A DNA stretch of 64,000 nucleotides from Ophioceras dolichostomum (GCA_003049485.1 PYST01000057.1:62001-126000), one strand, 5' to 3'; shown: positions 12,829 through 23,353, counted from the first letter of the stretch. Translations and numbers: made by a program. The notes: generated by a model not told the origin, from the sequence alone.

Positions 12829-14967
12829 CTACGGCTCCCATACCGCCTCAATGATGCTCATCCGGCAACCCTTCGGTCGGGTAACTCCCTATTGGCATCG
12901 CATGGCAATCTGTTAGCTTCAGTTCGTTCTTCTCTTCTGCAAGGCTTTGTCGAACCCCTCCCTGCCTGCCTGCCAGGCTTCTTCTTCCCCCCCCCCCCTT
13001 TTTTTTTCCCCTGTCTTTTCTTTGTCTCACGTTTCCCTTAAAACTCAAACTCAAACTCAAAAACAAAACAAAAAAAACTCACCTTAAAAACAAACCGCTC
13101 GTCCGCCAACCTGAACAGCTCCCTGAACTCCTCCTCCGTGCGCTCCTGCGCGTTGAGCAGGCACATCATGACGAGGTCCATGCGGCGGATCACCCGCTCG
13201 TCCCAGGCGTCTTCCGTTCCCGGCTCGCGCAGGCAGTGGTCGTTGATCACGACGCGGGAGCCCGGCTTCAGGGCCGGGACGAGGCTGCGGAGGATCTTGA
13301 CGGCGAAGGGCGTGGAGTAGTTGTGCAGTATCCAGCGGAAGAAGTAAACTGTTGGGGAAAAAAAAAACATCGTCAGCGGCTCTTTTTTTTTCTCTTTTCA
13401 AAACTTGCTCCTTTGTTGTTGGCTGTGTTGGGCTTCGTGACGCCACATTTTTTTTCCCCTCCCTTCATTCCTCTTCCCTCGTAACAGAAGAGATCGCTGG
13501 AATTGAACGAGGAATCTTGGTTGGTAGGTATCAAGTAGGTAGGCACTCACCATCCGCCCCTTTGACGACCTGCTCCGTGAAGAAATCATGCGTCATCAAC
13601 TCGATCCTCCCCGCGACCTGCTCGTCCTCGCACAGCGGGCTCGGCGCGCTCTCGATCGTGCCCTCGAGGTCCTGCACGACGAACCTCATGTTCCTCCACC
13701 TCCTCGCCAGGTCGACGCACACGAACCCGTGGCTGCCTCCCAGATCCACCAGGACTCCGTCGCTTCTCGCATCAATCTCTTCGAGGATGGCGGGGCTCCA
13801 GTCCACGAAGTGTGAGACCTCGTACCCTTCCCCTCCCGTGAGGCTCGCCATCGCCCTGCCCATCCGCTTCGCGCGCCACGGCTGCGACCCGAACACGGCG
13901 AACATGGTCTTGGCGTCGACGGTGCCCTGCGCGAAGGTGAAACCCGATCGCAGCGGGGAGGTGGCTTCGGGGTGGGTGCGCAGCGCGTCGAGGACGTGCG
14001 CTGCCGCGGGCATGATGTCTTCGCCGTTGAAGCCTGCCCAGGCCTGCATGTCCGCGTCGGAGGCGAGGAGGCACGACGCCGCGGTGTGCGCGATCTGGCC
14101 AGGGACCGGCTCGCGGAAGATGTGCCGCGTCATGGCGAGGCGGAGGAGACGGGCGAGGTTTACGGGGTCGAGGGTGGTTTTTGTGTGGAGGGTTGCTAGG
14201 GGGATGGTCCCTTCCAGGGGGACGAGTTTTGCTTTTTTGGAGCAAATAAAAAAAGGGCGGTGTCAGCGAGGCCATCGATGGGGATGTGTCGAAGATGATG
14301 GTCAAAAGTAAGACAGAAGGGCCTCTCACGGATTTCAAACTGGGTTAGGATGTGGATGGCCAAAACTTCGAGGAACTGTGCCCGGCAATTCCGTCAGTTT
14401 TCACCTTTACCCCAGCCCTGCGATGTCCCAGAGACCAAGAGACTAGATACCGAGGCGTCCAGGTGGATGTACTGAACTTACATTCCACACCTCCCACCTC
14501 ATCGACTCCCTTGGTCCCGTCACCAAGTCTTTGAGCTCATCCGCCGCAGCGATGATAGCCCGACGGCTCATCTTCAGGTCGTCTGGCAGCATCGGGAAGT
14601 CTGGCGGCGCGTCGACATCGAAGCTAGGCATAGGCAGCCCCTGACCCTGCAGGTACGCCTCCAGCTTCTCGGTCTCCTTGGCGATCTTCTGGGCCAGGGC
14701 GATCATCTGTGACGTTGCGCCAGGGGCGCCAGGCTGGGTGAAGGCTTCTGCCGCCGGGGGCTGCGTGTAGACTGCCGCCTCGTCGAGCTCCTGCGTCGTC
14801 GTCCCGGGCATCGCCGTCGCGGCACCGACCGAAGTTGTTTTGGCGGCTGCGGAGGATGTGGAGAAGCAATGGCGGCGAAACGCCGTGGCGGTTTGCGTGG
14901 GAGCGCGGAAACGCCTCGAATAGGAGAGCCCGGCACGGAGGCACGGGTGCAGACTGAGTCTTTGCAT
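12829..14967 (-). CDS. SAM-dependent O-methyltransferase (COMT type), five exons
   Basis: Exons on the minus strand: 14967-14482, 14375-14330, 14231-13551, 13348-13083 and 12888-12829, giving 512 aa. All junctions have GT-AG ends and keep frame. Family landmarks appear in order: helix LKMSRRAIIAAADELKDLV; winged-helix region ending PKLVPLEGT; RLLRLAMTRHIFREP; SAM motif LVDLGGSHG (about 338-346) with acidic QD about 20 residues later; MTHDFF; FFRWILHN, whose His (about 413) is the expected catalytic base; ALKPGSRVVIND; MDLVMM; and a C-terminal SIIEAVW. The family methylates hydroxyl groups of phenolic or polyketide metabolites; the substrate is unknown and no synthase gene is nearby. The first ATG (14967) gives an Arg-rich, acid-free N-terminus resembling a mitochondrial presequence. 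ATG 14811 would give 460 aa without it, closer to the usual 400-440 aa. Confidence 0.9.
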
Positions 14968-16019
14968 GTCGAGACGGCCGGCTGTATACAAATGCCGTTG
15001 AGAGATATGGGGTTGCAGACGCAGATGCCTTTCTCCGCGTGTATGAGCTCCCCGACCGAACAGCTTCCCAAGCTACAGGTACGCCAAGTAGGTCGTTTGG
15101 GAGAACCAGGTGACAAAGGCCAAGTGACGTGTCTTTGCTGTCGTTTGCTCGGAATATCAAATCAGTCCGCAGACCAGTGGCAGCCTTGCAACTATCTTCC
15201 TTCTCGTAATCAGGTCACAGCTCGAGGCAATTCAGACCGGCTTGCTCAGAGATACTACCGTGACGTGGCGTTTAATGGCCGCCGAAAAGCTATGGGCGTT
15301 ATATGCCGACTTGTGGAGAGAGCCAGAGAGGAGAGAAGCAAGCAGCAATCCGTAGTAGCTAGCCAGGCACTCAATGCACGACAAATGCCGTCTACTCTCT
15401 GCTTCTTCTGGGCGAGTGTATTCCAGGGATGTGGATGGCGGGATGCGTCTCACAGCTGGAGAGGAGGAGGAGAGACGGGGGTAAAGTAGCATCGAAAGCA
15501 GGGAGGGCCCCGTCCCGAGAAAGTGGAGAGCGATACGTGAAAACACGCGCGATCCCCCCCTCTTCCCGCTCTCCATCCCAGCGTGCTGCTGGGATGTGCT
15601 GTGCCTCTTGAGTTGTGAGCTGTTTCCCATACTCGTGTTCTCTTCGAGATGTGTGCGTTACATCGAAACCCATTCCGGCTGCATTGCCAAGGCTCGAATT
15701 GCGCTCTCGAGGCCATCTCGGGATATCTTTGGGGCCTGTAGGGAACTTTGTGTGCCCGGATTGGGTTTGGTGCGAATGGGGTGTCGTGGCCAATAGTAAT
15801 GTCCAGCATCTATCTTCCAGCTTGCTCTCCGGAGCTCGCGTCGACCATCGCTCTGGTAAGGATGCCTCTGGACAAAGATTGGGATGTAAGCCTCTGCAAA
15901 CTCAAAAGGAGGCTAGAAAAGATCAATGGGCAATCTCTTAAAAAAAAAAACATGTACCGTGCTTGTTCTCCATCTCGCGAGAAATACTGGTGAGGCAAGG
16001 CTTGACGACGCCACCGCTC
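14968..16019. other. Upstream flank of the O-methyltransferase; no gene seen
   Basis: Presumed promoter of the minus-strand O-methyltransferase and unassigned sequence. Open frames at 15232-15809 on the minus strand overlap in different frames, lack splice-linked partners and match no family known to me. Confidence 0.45.
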
Positions 16020-16135
16020 CGAACGGGACTGGTCTTGAAAGGTGGGTGACGAGGTACCATTCGAGGCTAGAAAGTTGTACGAACTCGGTTGTCTAGAGGA
16101 AGTAAAAGTCGTAACAAGGTCTCCGTTAGTGAACC
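16020..16135 (+). pseudogene. Ectopic fragment of the 3' end of 18S rRNA
   Basis: The core at 16094-16135 reads as the universal eukaryotic SSU 3' end: GAGGAAGTAAAAGTCGTAAC, then AAGGTCTCCGTTAGTGAACC. One base differs from the usual Sordariomycete form, which has TTGGTGAACC. Upstream, ACTGG...GAAAGTTG...GAACTCGG (about 16020-16090) still follows the SSU order but is heavily diverged. Similarity stops right after GTGAACC: no AGCGGAGGGATCATT, no ITS and no 5.8S. This is a single truncated copy outside the rDNA array. It is probably a decayed insertion, not a functional rRNA gene. Confidence 0.75.
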
Positions 16136-17052
16136 TTAAGACTGCTTGGTCTCTCGGGGGCAAGGCCTCGGTGTAATGGCTTTTCTGGTTGGTGGTGACG
16201 GCGTCTGTCTGGGCGACGGCGGGTAAAGTTACGGTGGGCTCGAGGCTGCCATGTGCTGGTCTGGTCAGGGGTACCTACACGGAAGGCTGCCTCACCGGCT
16301 TTTTGGTAAGTGCATTGGAAAGTACTGCCAACAACATACCTTCCTTCCGCACTTTCCGAACAGAGTCTTCTCAAGGGAAGCGAGCCACGGCTTGAAGCAC
16401 GTCAACGCGAGAGACAAAAAGGGAGGGACGGGAATGCAGTCATAACGCTAATCATCCTCCCAATTGCTACCTCACTGGCGTACGCGTATTGAGGGAAAAC
16501 CCGCGTGTTCCATTCTTTCTGTTCCCGGCTTACACGCTTCAAAGCCTAAGTTGATTGGGCCAAACCCCCTGTTGGCGCCCCCCAAGAAACCTCCACGGCT
16601 GGAATGCGGGAACAAACTTCCACCAAGCCCAGGCAGTCTGACTGTGCCGCCTGGTGATGCGGTGCACATGCTGAACTTACCACGACAGCGGATGGCCAAG
16701 CAAGCTTCAAGGCACAGGGAGGGCTTGCGGATGTGCCTGAAAGTAAACTACTATTTTAAGTTCACGACTTTGTTTAGTTCGTGGTACGGTTCAACGGTCT
16801 GTTTGTATTTTGTACCAAAAGTAGTGTAATGAAGCGTACTTGACCGACTGCCTCCCTGCCTGCCTGCGGACTACCGGCGTGGCCTTTGGTGTAATGTACT
16901 GTACTCGTGATGCTCTCCTCCGGTATCGTAAACATTCCCCCGCATAGCCTCCCTTCTGGATCCCTCGCCGACTTCTCCTGTATTGTACTGTATGGTAGTT
17001 CCTCCTGTCATCTTCCCAAAAATGTACTCTCCCATAACCTTTCCCGTCTCTC
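16136..17052. other. Intergenic; no gene seen
   Basis: Unassigned sequence between the 18S relic and the 3' end of the small membrane-protein gene. Short open frames on both strands show no family resemblance. The last few hundred bases are probably the 3' UTR of the minus-strand gene ending at 17053. Confidence 0.45.
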
Positions 17053-17532
17053 TCACTGGTTCCACAGCACCTGGATTGGGCTGTCGGCGCAGCTCGACTC
17101 AGGAAGGTCCTTTGGTTCCCTGGGCTCGAGAATTCCCGTGGCCAAGACCGTGAGGGCGCCCGCGGAGACGAGAGAGGCCGCGACGGCGAAGATCGGGCTC
17201 TGGAGACTTGGGTGTCGGTCGAAGACCTGCAGTCGTGGCCGCGACTCGTCAGCATTCGTCCATGCCATTAGGATCATGGCGGCTGCTTCCGTCTGAGGAA
17301 AAACAGCTGGTATTCGCTGCCTAGATTGTGGGAAATGGATACGACTCTAGCTTACCTGGCCGTCAATCATGGTCGGGCCATGGTCGATAGTGGGGTGGAC
17401 GACGTGCCGCGGACCGCGGGCGCGCCGGACGTACGGCATGGGGATGTTGATGCCGGTCTTGCCTCGTCCGTATACGAGGTGCTTAAAGGGTGCGCACATT
17501 ATTTCTTTGACGAGGGCGTGGAGAATGGCCAT
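17053..17532 (-). CDS. Small predicted membrane protein, two exons, function unknown
   Basis: Exon 1 is 17532-17356 (59 codons from ATG, starting MAILHALVKE) and exon 2 is 17292-17053. The 63-nt intron has a GTAAGC donor and a TTTTTCCTCAG acceptor in phase 0. The product is 138 aa. The N-terminal half is basic (GRGKTGINIPMPYVRRARG) and ends in HPTIDHGPTMIDGQ. Exon 2 carries a hydrophobic segment at about residues 91-114 (starting SPIFAVAASLVS), likely one transmembrane helix, then an acidic/Pro C-terminus. Codon use is C/G-ending and the splice sites are good, which supports a real gene. I do not recognise the family. A start further upstream is possible but would pass through low-quality sequence. 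Confidence 0.65.
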
Positions 17533-20287
17533 GATGAAGGAGGTTGAGGTTGAGGACGTGCAAAGTGGTTGAGTCTGCGGGTTTCGTTCGTGATGCCTGT
17601 TTGCCTTTATGATCGCGGTTCTGAAAGGAGGGTAGGCGTTGCCGAGTGGAAGCAGAACGAAAATGCTAGCGAAATTGTAAATATCAACTTCAGATTGCCC
17701 CAGTGACTGGCGGTAATGGAGTGATGTAGGCAGTGAAGGAGGACGACCAGCTGAGCAGATGAGGAGTGATAAACGTCTTGGAGAGAAGTTGACGGGACGG
17801 AAGCAGTAAATGGAGAAAGACGGATCACAAGGCGATTTACGGTGAATCATCAGACAATACCTAAGTGGCTGGGTCTTTTTTAAGGAAAGAGTGAGATGGG
17901 TCGAGCCTGCCTGCTGTCGTTCGTCGGGGACGGTGACGAAGGCTTCGAAAAGCTTGGACCCGCCACACAAAGGCAATGTTGGGTGAGTGCCAGTAACCAA
18001 CAACAAAGGCTATTCGAAAGTGAAAGATGTTTTGGTTTGGCTCTGTCCATATCGTACCGCCTTATGCGGTTTGTTCACTTGGTAACTTCAACCCAAGGCG
18101 GTGGTGCATGGGAAGATGCTCCGTCCTAGGTAGGGGGTCTCCCAACAGCCATGAGGTCACGGGGAAAGAACTCAGGCGGTGGATGGTATGGCCGGTAGTT
18201 ATGCGACCAGTAGTGCAAATGGGAAAAATGTATATATGTCTTTGCTAGCAATGAATCCGTCCAAGTCCGCGGCCTTCCGGTGTACAGCATGTGAAGACAG
18301 AGGCATTCACGTTGAGCAACTGTCGTCAAGGAAGTGTGCCTGACGCTCCTTCATCAAGAATATTTTGACCTCAAGCTGCCGACCTCCCAGGTTCCTTGTC
18401 AAGAGACCCATAAGAACAGTCTAGAGGCGGCTCACCATGATGCTGCGTCAGGCTTGTCCCACAGTACCCTGGCTCCGAGTCGGGGGGCTCTTGATCCTCA
18501 TAGGGTACCCTCTGGTCATCTCGGTGAAACCAGCCTGCCCTCCGCCACTACCGCGGAAGTAGACAAAGTAACAGAGGTTCCGGTAGGTGGCTTTGCGAAG
18601 GGGGAGACACAGAATCATGCCCCGAATCTGGCCAAGAAACGACGTGACCTGGAGAAGGAAGTCGACCGTCTCCAAAGCCGAGTGGGCATGGGGTTCGGTC
18701 CGGCCGCCAAGTTTCTCGAAACTCGCGGAGCAAGGCCGGGGGTCTTTTCGGGGCGCCCAGTTCCACTCCGATGCTGGCCAGCCCCCTCGTGTATCTGACC
18801 CCAGAGTGGACCACTAGGCGTCTAGACATCGTTCGTCCAGACATCATCCCGCCGTTGAGTCATATTAGGAAGTAAGGGACCTCCTATAGCTCGATCCAAC
18901 CGCAGGGGTGAAGGTTGCTGTAGCCAGAACCAACCAACGACTTGGTTAGTCTCCATATAGTCCAAACATCATAGCGGAATAATGAAAGCACTTTGTTCGT
19001 CAAGGGAGTAGCACGGAGCAAGGGAAACAGAAGGGGGCGACGAACCGGGAGGCCTGGCCGAGATCTGGCGTGTAGGAAGTCGAAGTGGTTCTTGTGGCAA
19101 AGCCACTCGAGGCGTCCGCGGACGTAGAGGCCGCGCTTCTTCTCGAACAAGGAAGCCGACACGGCGAAGATTGGGATGCGTCTAGCCTTGGCGGCGGCGT
19201 CGGAGAGGTCGAGGATTTCTGAGTGGCGGATGAACTCAGACTCGGAGATCTTCTTGGTGCTGCCGAGATGATGGCGCCATTAGTACAAAGAAGCGAGCCC
19301 AGCAAGCGCAAGACTGGTTGACGCAGCAGGAGCAGGAAATCCCTGAGCTGCTCCGCGATTGATCAGTCCCGCATTGCGGGTTTCGCGGTTTCGCTTTTGC
19401 CTGGCGAATATCGCGTGCTTGGTTGGGGAGGAGTTTGGCCATCCATGATGAGCTTGGCTCTCCACGTTGTCGACCATGAATCGGGTTCTGATTCTATTTC
19501 GTAGACCTGAACACAACAGCGCAATGAAGAGGGAAAGAAAGAAAGAAGTCGACATTTACTAAAGACTTTGGTTAGAAAGGAACACCTAAAATCCGAGTAG
19601 GGCGCCGATTCAGAAGGGGTCATCAGGAGCGGGAATGAAGATAGACGGGGAGATGCCACCGACGTAAGCAATGACAGGAGTGGAACTTGAAGGACTGACC
19701 GTCATTATTCTTTCTCTCATCATCATCCCGATTTCTCGATTCTTCTTTCGAGTATACGCTATGTATTAGGGCTGATGTGAAGACCCGTCTGCTGTGCTCA
19801 CCGGGTTCACCAAGTATAACGCAAGAGGAAGAGAAAGGGAATTCAACCCAAGGATCGAGTTAAGCATCTGTCTCCTGCCTGCTACCTGTAGTTGAGAGAC
19901 GTCGACCGTGGGATCCTCCTACGGTGGAGTTGCTTAGGCGGTCCACAGCCTGAAGGCGCCCTGTACAACCCACAAGGCGCGACAAAATAGGCCTGGTCTC
20001 CACTGGAGAGGAGGGCCTGGGCACCAACACTCAGTGTCATGTACCTGCTCCTGCTCACTTTTGTCCCCGCCTCACCTTGCAGCTTCCGCACCAATGAATG
20101 ATCTCGACCGGACAGCTGCTGCCTGCTTCTCATCGTACATCAGCCACCCTCATGATAATCTCCTCAACTCCCGCCGTCCCCTCCTTGCCCCCTTCTCTTT
20201 CTTTTCTCCCTCCTTCTTCCTCCTCCTCCCCCCTCCTCCCGGCCGCCCGCGACAAGCTCATCCCACCGCTTCCGGCATGTGCGACTG
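17533..20287. other. Intergenic with possible decayed coding segments
   Basis: No intact gene. Two patches have coding-like composition but cannot be assembled. The minus-strand frame around 19060-19262 reads TKKISESEF...RIPIFAVSASLFEKKRG, preceded by a different open frame (EQLRDFLLLLRQPVLRLLG) that is broken by TGA and a frame change near 19345. The plus-strand frame around 18560-18750 holds a charged, coiled-coil-like stretch (KKRRDLEKEVDRLQSRVG), but the opposite strand is equally open. These may be relics of one or more lost genes. No transposon termini were found. Confidence 0.3.
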
Positions 20288-20617
20288 TCAGGAGCCGTAC
20301 CTCAGTCTGGGCCGTCTCGTCGTCGTCAAGAGGAGTTTCGAGGCCGCTACATCAGTGGCCAGCTGGCCCGCACGGCACTGAATTGGATAAACGAACACCC
20401 GACAGGCCGCGTTGCCGAAGTGGTACGACCCGCCTTTGTCGACGATGTACTCGGCCACCGCCTTCCACGGCACCTTGGCCAAGGCCTCGCCTGGAGGCAC
20501 CTTCAAGCGCAGCTCTTCTGGTATGGCAATGCCCGATCTCTTATCCCTCTCCTTCTCAAGGCCACGAAAATTACGACAAGGATGAGCTCTTTCACCTCCC
20601 AGCGTTTTCCTTCTGTT
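20288..20617 (-). pseudogene. Orphan coding-like fragment, unidentified
   Basis: A 110-codon stop-free minus-strand stretch has strongly C/G-ending codons and a globular-looking sequence (LRLKVPPGEALAKVPWKAVA, then EYIVDKGGSYHFGN). There is no in-frame ATG near its 5' end, and a TGA (20618-20620) immediately precedes it. It ends in TGA at 20288-20290. No splice-linked partner was found. I read it as an exon relic of a lost gene; a real internal exon of an unrecognised gene is the alternative. Confidence 0.3.
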
Positions 20618-20651
20618 TCAATGCTAATGTGTCATGATTTTTCGAAACCTA

Positions 20652-20912
20652 AAACCTCCAGCCGTCCCGACGCTGTCAACGTGGACGAGGTTAAGATCCC
20701 GCCTCCGGAGACCCCGAGCGGCTCCAGCAAGACCCCCGACACAGAACCCAAGTCGGCCGACAGGAAGGAGTCTTCCCCAAAAGAAAGCTGCGAAGGAGAA
20801 ACGCAGCAAAAAGCATTTCAAGAGCAAGGTCAGCGAGAGTAGGTTCATCGACGGCTTCCTGATGGCGGGCACACCGTTCCTACTACCCCCGTCTCTTACC
20901 GGGGCGAGCCCC
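20652..20912 (+). pseudogene. Lysine-rich coding relic with a frameshift
   Basis: The plus strand reads DAVNVDEVKIPPPETPSGSS and continues TPDTEPKSADRKES in one frame (about 20664-20770). At a CCCCAAAAG homopolymer (about 20775) it continues sensibly only in another frame, as KKAAKEKRSKKHFKSKVSES, then a hydrophobic tail to a stop near 20914. Codon use is coding-like on both sides of the break. Composition suggests a disordered, lysine-rich C-terminus. The break is either genuine decay or a one-base assembly error; no start codon or upstream exon was found. Confidence 0.3.
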
Positions 20913-21849
20913 TGAAGAGGTGTCACCGAGCTCTTCTTTGTCCAATTTTGGCCACGCCTCCCGTCTCCTCCCAGCTCCATTCAACTTCAGACCGCATAGC
21001 AAAAAGGGGCTGCCTTCCCTGACCGTTCTCGACACCCTCTTCTTCACCTGCATGATTCTGACGCTAACCGCCAGCAGTGACCGGTGTACAGCTGTGTAGG
21101 ATAACAAACCGATCTGCTCTATGGTGTAGAGCTATCTACCGTGGTGATCCCTAGCCTTTTTGTGACCGAATACTGGACCCTGATCCACTGAGGCCTGAAG
21201 GGCTGCTCTGGAGACTGGGTGTAGCTAAGGAAGCTAGAGAGTGATGGCCAAGGGAGCTAGGGGAGCTAGGTCACTGAGTAGATGCAGCTATGACACGTAG
21301 GCGTAGATGGAAGCTCTATACCTACCATCTGTCTACCTAGTACGAGTAATGCCAACAGAGCCACCACAAGCCTCCATCTACGCCCCTATAATAGCTTCAG
21401 GCAGTCTGCTGAATGTGGTCAATGTCTTTACGCCTCCAACTCCCTGAAAGATCACTGTAGAAACTCAAATTCTAGTGACATGGAGTTTGGGCAGGGAACT
21501 TGCTGCCATGGGAGGTGCAAATGTACAGTGCTATTTGCCGTTGAGAGTACACCGAGGCATCAAATTGCACTTGGGCTGGTACTGGACGGCAGGTATGTCG
21601 GACGGGAGCCTGTCTCCGGCTGCATGCAATACTTGATGGGAAGGCAGGCGGGACAGGGCCAACCATACCATCTGTTTATATATGGACAGATTCATCTGCA
21701 ATTCCGACTACTAACCCAGGGGCTGTCAAACACCACCACAACGAGCCCGCGCAGACGATTCAGATTTGCCGCCCTACATAGGTTCTCACCCCTCTGCAAG
21801 TACCTGTATTTTCCCTAGAAGGCATCGACAACATCATCAGAAGAACAAA
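20913..21849. other. Intergenic; imperfect long hairpin inside
   Basis: No gene seen. The hairpin at 21286-21396 is listed separately. The final 100 bp, with ATG context ACAAAATG at 21850, is presumably the 5' UTR of the downstream methyltransferase-like gene. Confidence 0.45.
21286..21396. repeat. Imperfect inverted repeat, about 111 bp
   Basis: GGCGTAGATGGAAGC (21300-21314) is matched by GCCTCCATCTACGCC (21370-21384), 14 of 15 complementary. The ends AGCTAT (21286-21291) and ATAGCT (21391-21396) also pair. The loop is about 55 nt. This could be a MITE remnant or a structured RNA; no target-site duplication was evident. Confidence 0.5.
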
Positions 21850-23353
21850 ATGTCGTCCGCCCAATCTACTACTGATAGCGAGGACAACTGGAACCGAGCC
21901 ATGGCGGCGTTGGCGAAAGATGACCTCAAAGGCGCTACCGAGGCTCTCTTCGAGATCTCCGAGACCGATCAATACGTGTACCACGCCCATGGCTCCCTAA
22001 TGCTATCCGATGCGCAGAACGCCATCAACCGAGGCGGGCAGAGCGGACTTCACGCCTGGTACAGAGACGAGCAGGGAAACGTCGCAAGTTGATTTTCTCT
22101 CTCCCCCCCTCTCTCTCTTTTCTTTTGGGGTTCCCTTCTTACTCCGGTCTTGACCCCTTGTCCACGGAGAGGGCTTCCTCCGAGTGAGCAAATCATTATG
22201 ATGGCCTGGACTGCTGTACAAACCACTCAACTAACACAACACCTTTCGTGAAAGCTGCCGCCACCCTCAAAGCCCGACATCGAGGCACACATCTCCATCT
22301 TCGACCCAACACAGGCCCCGGAGGCGGCTCTCAAGTCCTTCCTCTCTAACGCCAAGAAGGGCTCACTCCGACTCGCTGTCGCCGAGCACCTCACCGCCAA
22401 GCGCTTCCTCGACCCGGCCCAGATCAAAACCCTAATAGTGTCGAAGCTCTCCAAGTCAGCAAAGAGGAAGCAGGGGGCCAATGCTGCCGCCGCTGCTGCC
22501 GACGGAGGAGCCCCAAAGGACTGGAACCCGGCCCTGGCATTCTGGGCCTGGGCTTGCCGCAACCTAGAGTGGTGCGGTCCCAAAGCAAACACGTACAAAG
22601 TCCACCGGGCTCATCATATCATGCCCATATTCATGCACCACTTCGGCTACAGCGTGCCCACTCGCGAGGCCATCGAGATCCTACGTGTCTTGACGGGTCC
22701 CAGCAAGAAGATCATCATTGCTATGGGCTCCGGAAACGGCTACTGTGAGTTCCCCCCTTTCCCCCCTTGCCATCTTCTGGGCATAGTAGCACAGCAAGCA
22801 CAGTGACGGCAACTAACATTCCTCAACAACAAGGGGCTTTCGTCCTCCGCCAGCACGGCCTGCCCACCATCGCCGCCGACAACATGACTGCCCTCTAGCG
22901 CATCACCTAGATCAGCGACACCATCAAGGCCGACGGAGCGGCCTGGCTCAAGCGCCGTCAAGGCGCGAAGGACATGGTCCTTCTTCTGGTCTAGTACGCC
23001 TCGCGTCCCCTCCCCTTACTCCCTTCCCTAAGTACCTACCTACCTACCTGTCTCTCCCCTCCCCCTATCTCTTTCATCCCTGATTCTCAGCACCAACAAC
23101 TAAACTAACTTGACCCGGGGGCCCAGTCGTCGGCCGCGACGGAAACGGCGCCTTCCTGCGCGCCGTTCTGGGTGCCTACCACGGTGACACGTTCGTCGTG
23201 GTAGGCACCCAGAACAAGAATGGCTACACGTGCTTCAGACACGTGACGATCGGCGAGTACATGGGGAGGGAGTGGGCCGGAAAATGGGCCAAGATCGTGC
23301 AGGTGCCGTTGCCCAGCATCATGGGCAAGGATGACGTCCTGTTCGTGTTCTAG
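21850..23353 (+). pseudogene. Methyltransferase-like gene with two in-frame TAG codons
   Basis: Exon 1 is 21850-22083. Intron 1 (22084-22254) appears to be GC-AG (GTC|GCAAGT, CTAAC branch, AAAG|CTG), phase 0. Exon 2 is 22255-22744, with GTGAGT donor and CAACAAG acceptor (phase 1, rebuilding a Trp codon). Exon 3 starts at 22834 and exon 4 ends at 23353. The product has an N-terminal part (NWNRAMAALAKDDLKGATEA), an Ala-rich linker, and a class I SAM-fold-like core: IIIAMGSGNGYW, then AADN, then DMVLLLV, then GDTFVVVGTQN. In exon 3 two in-frame TAGs (22896-22898 and 22908-22910) stand in TAL*RIT*ISDT, both where Trp would fit. The exon 3/4 junction also fails: donor GTACGC at 22994 and the only good acceptor (CAG before 23127) give the wrong frame. 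Read literally, translation ends after 262 aa. I call it a young pseudogene; UAG recoding is the alternative. Confidence 0.65.
23165..23215. repeat. Perfect 19-bp inverted repeat inside an exon
   Basis: GTTCTGGGTGCCTACCACG (23165-23183) is exactly complementary to 23197-23215, separated by 13 nt. It lies within exon 4 of the methyltransferase-like gene, in frame with VLGAYHGDTFVVVGTQN. It would form a very stable RNA hairpin. Confidence 0.9.

Noticed and set aside
17053..19262. PIFAVAASL in the small membrane protein and PIFAVSASL in a decayed frame at about 19170
   Set aside because: Only nine residues match and the surrounding sequence does not align; duplication cannot be supported.
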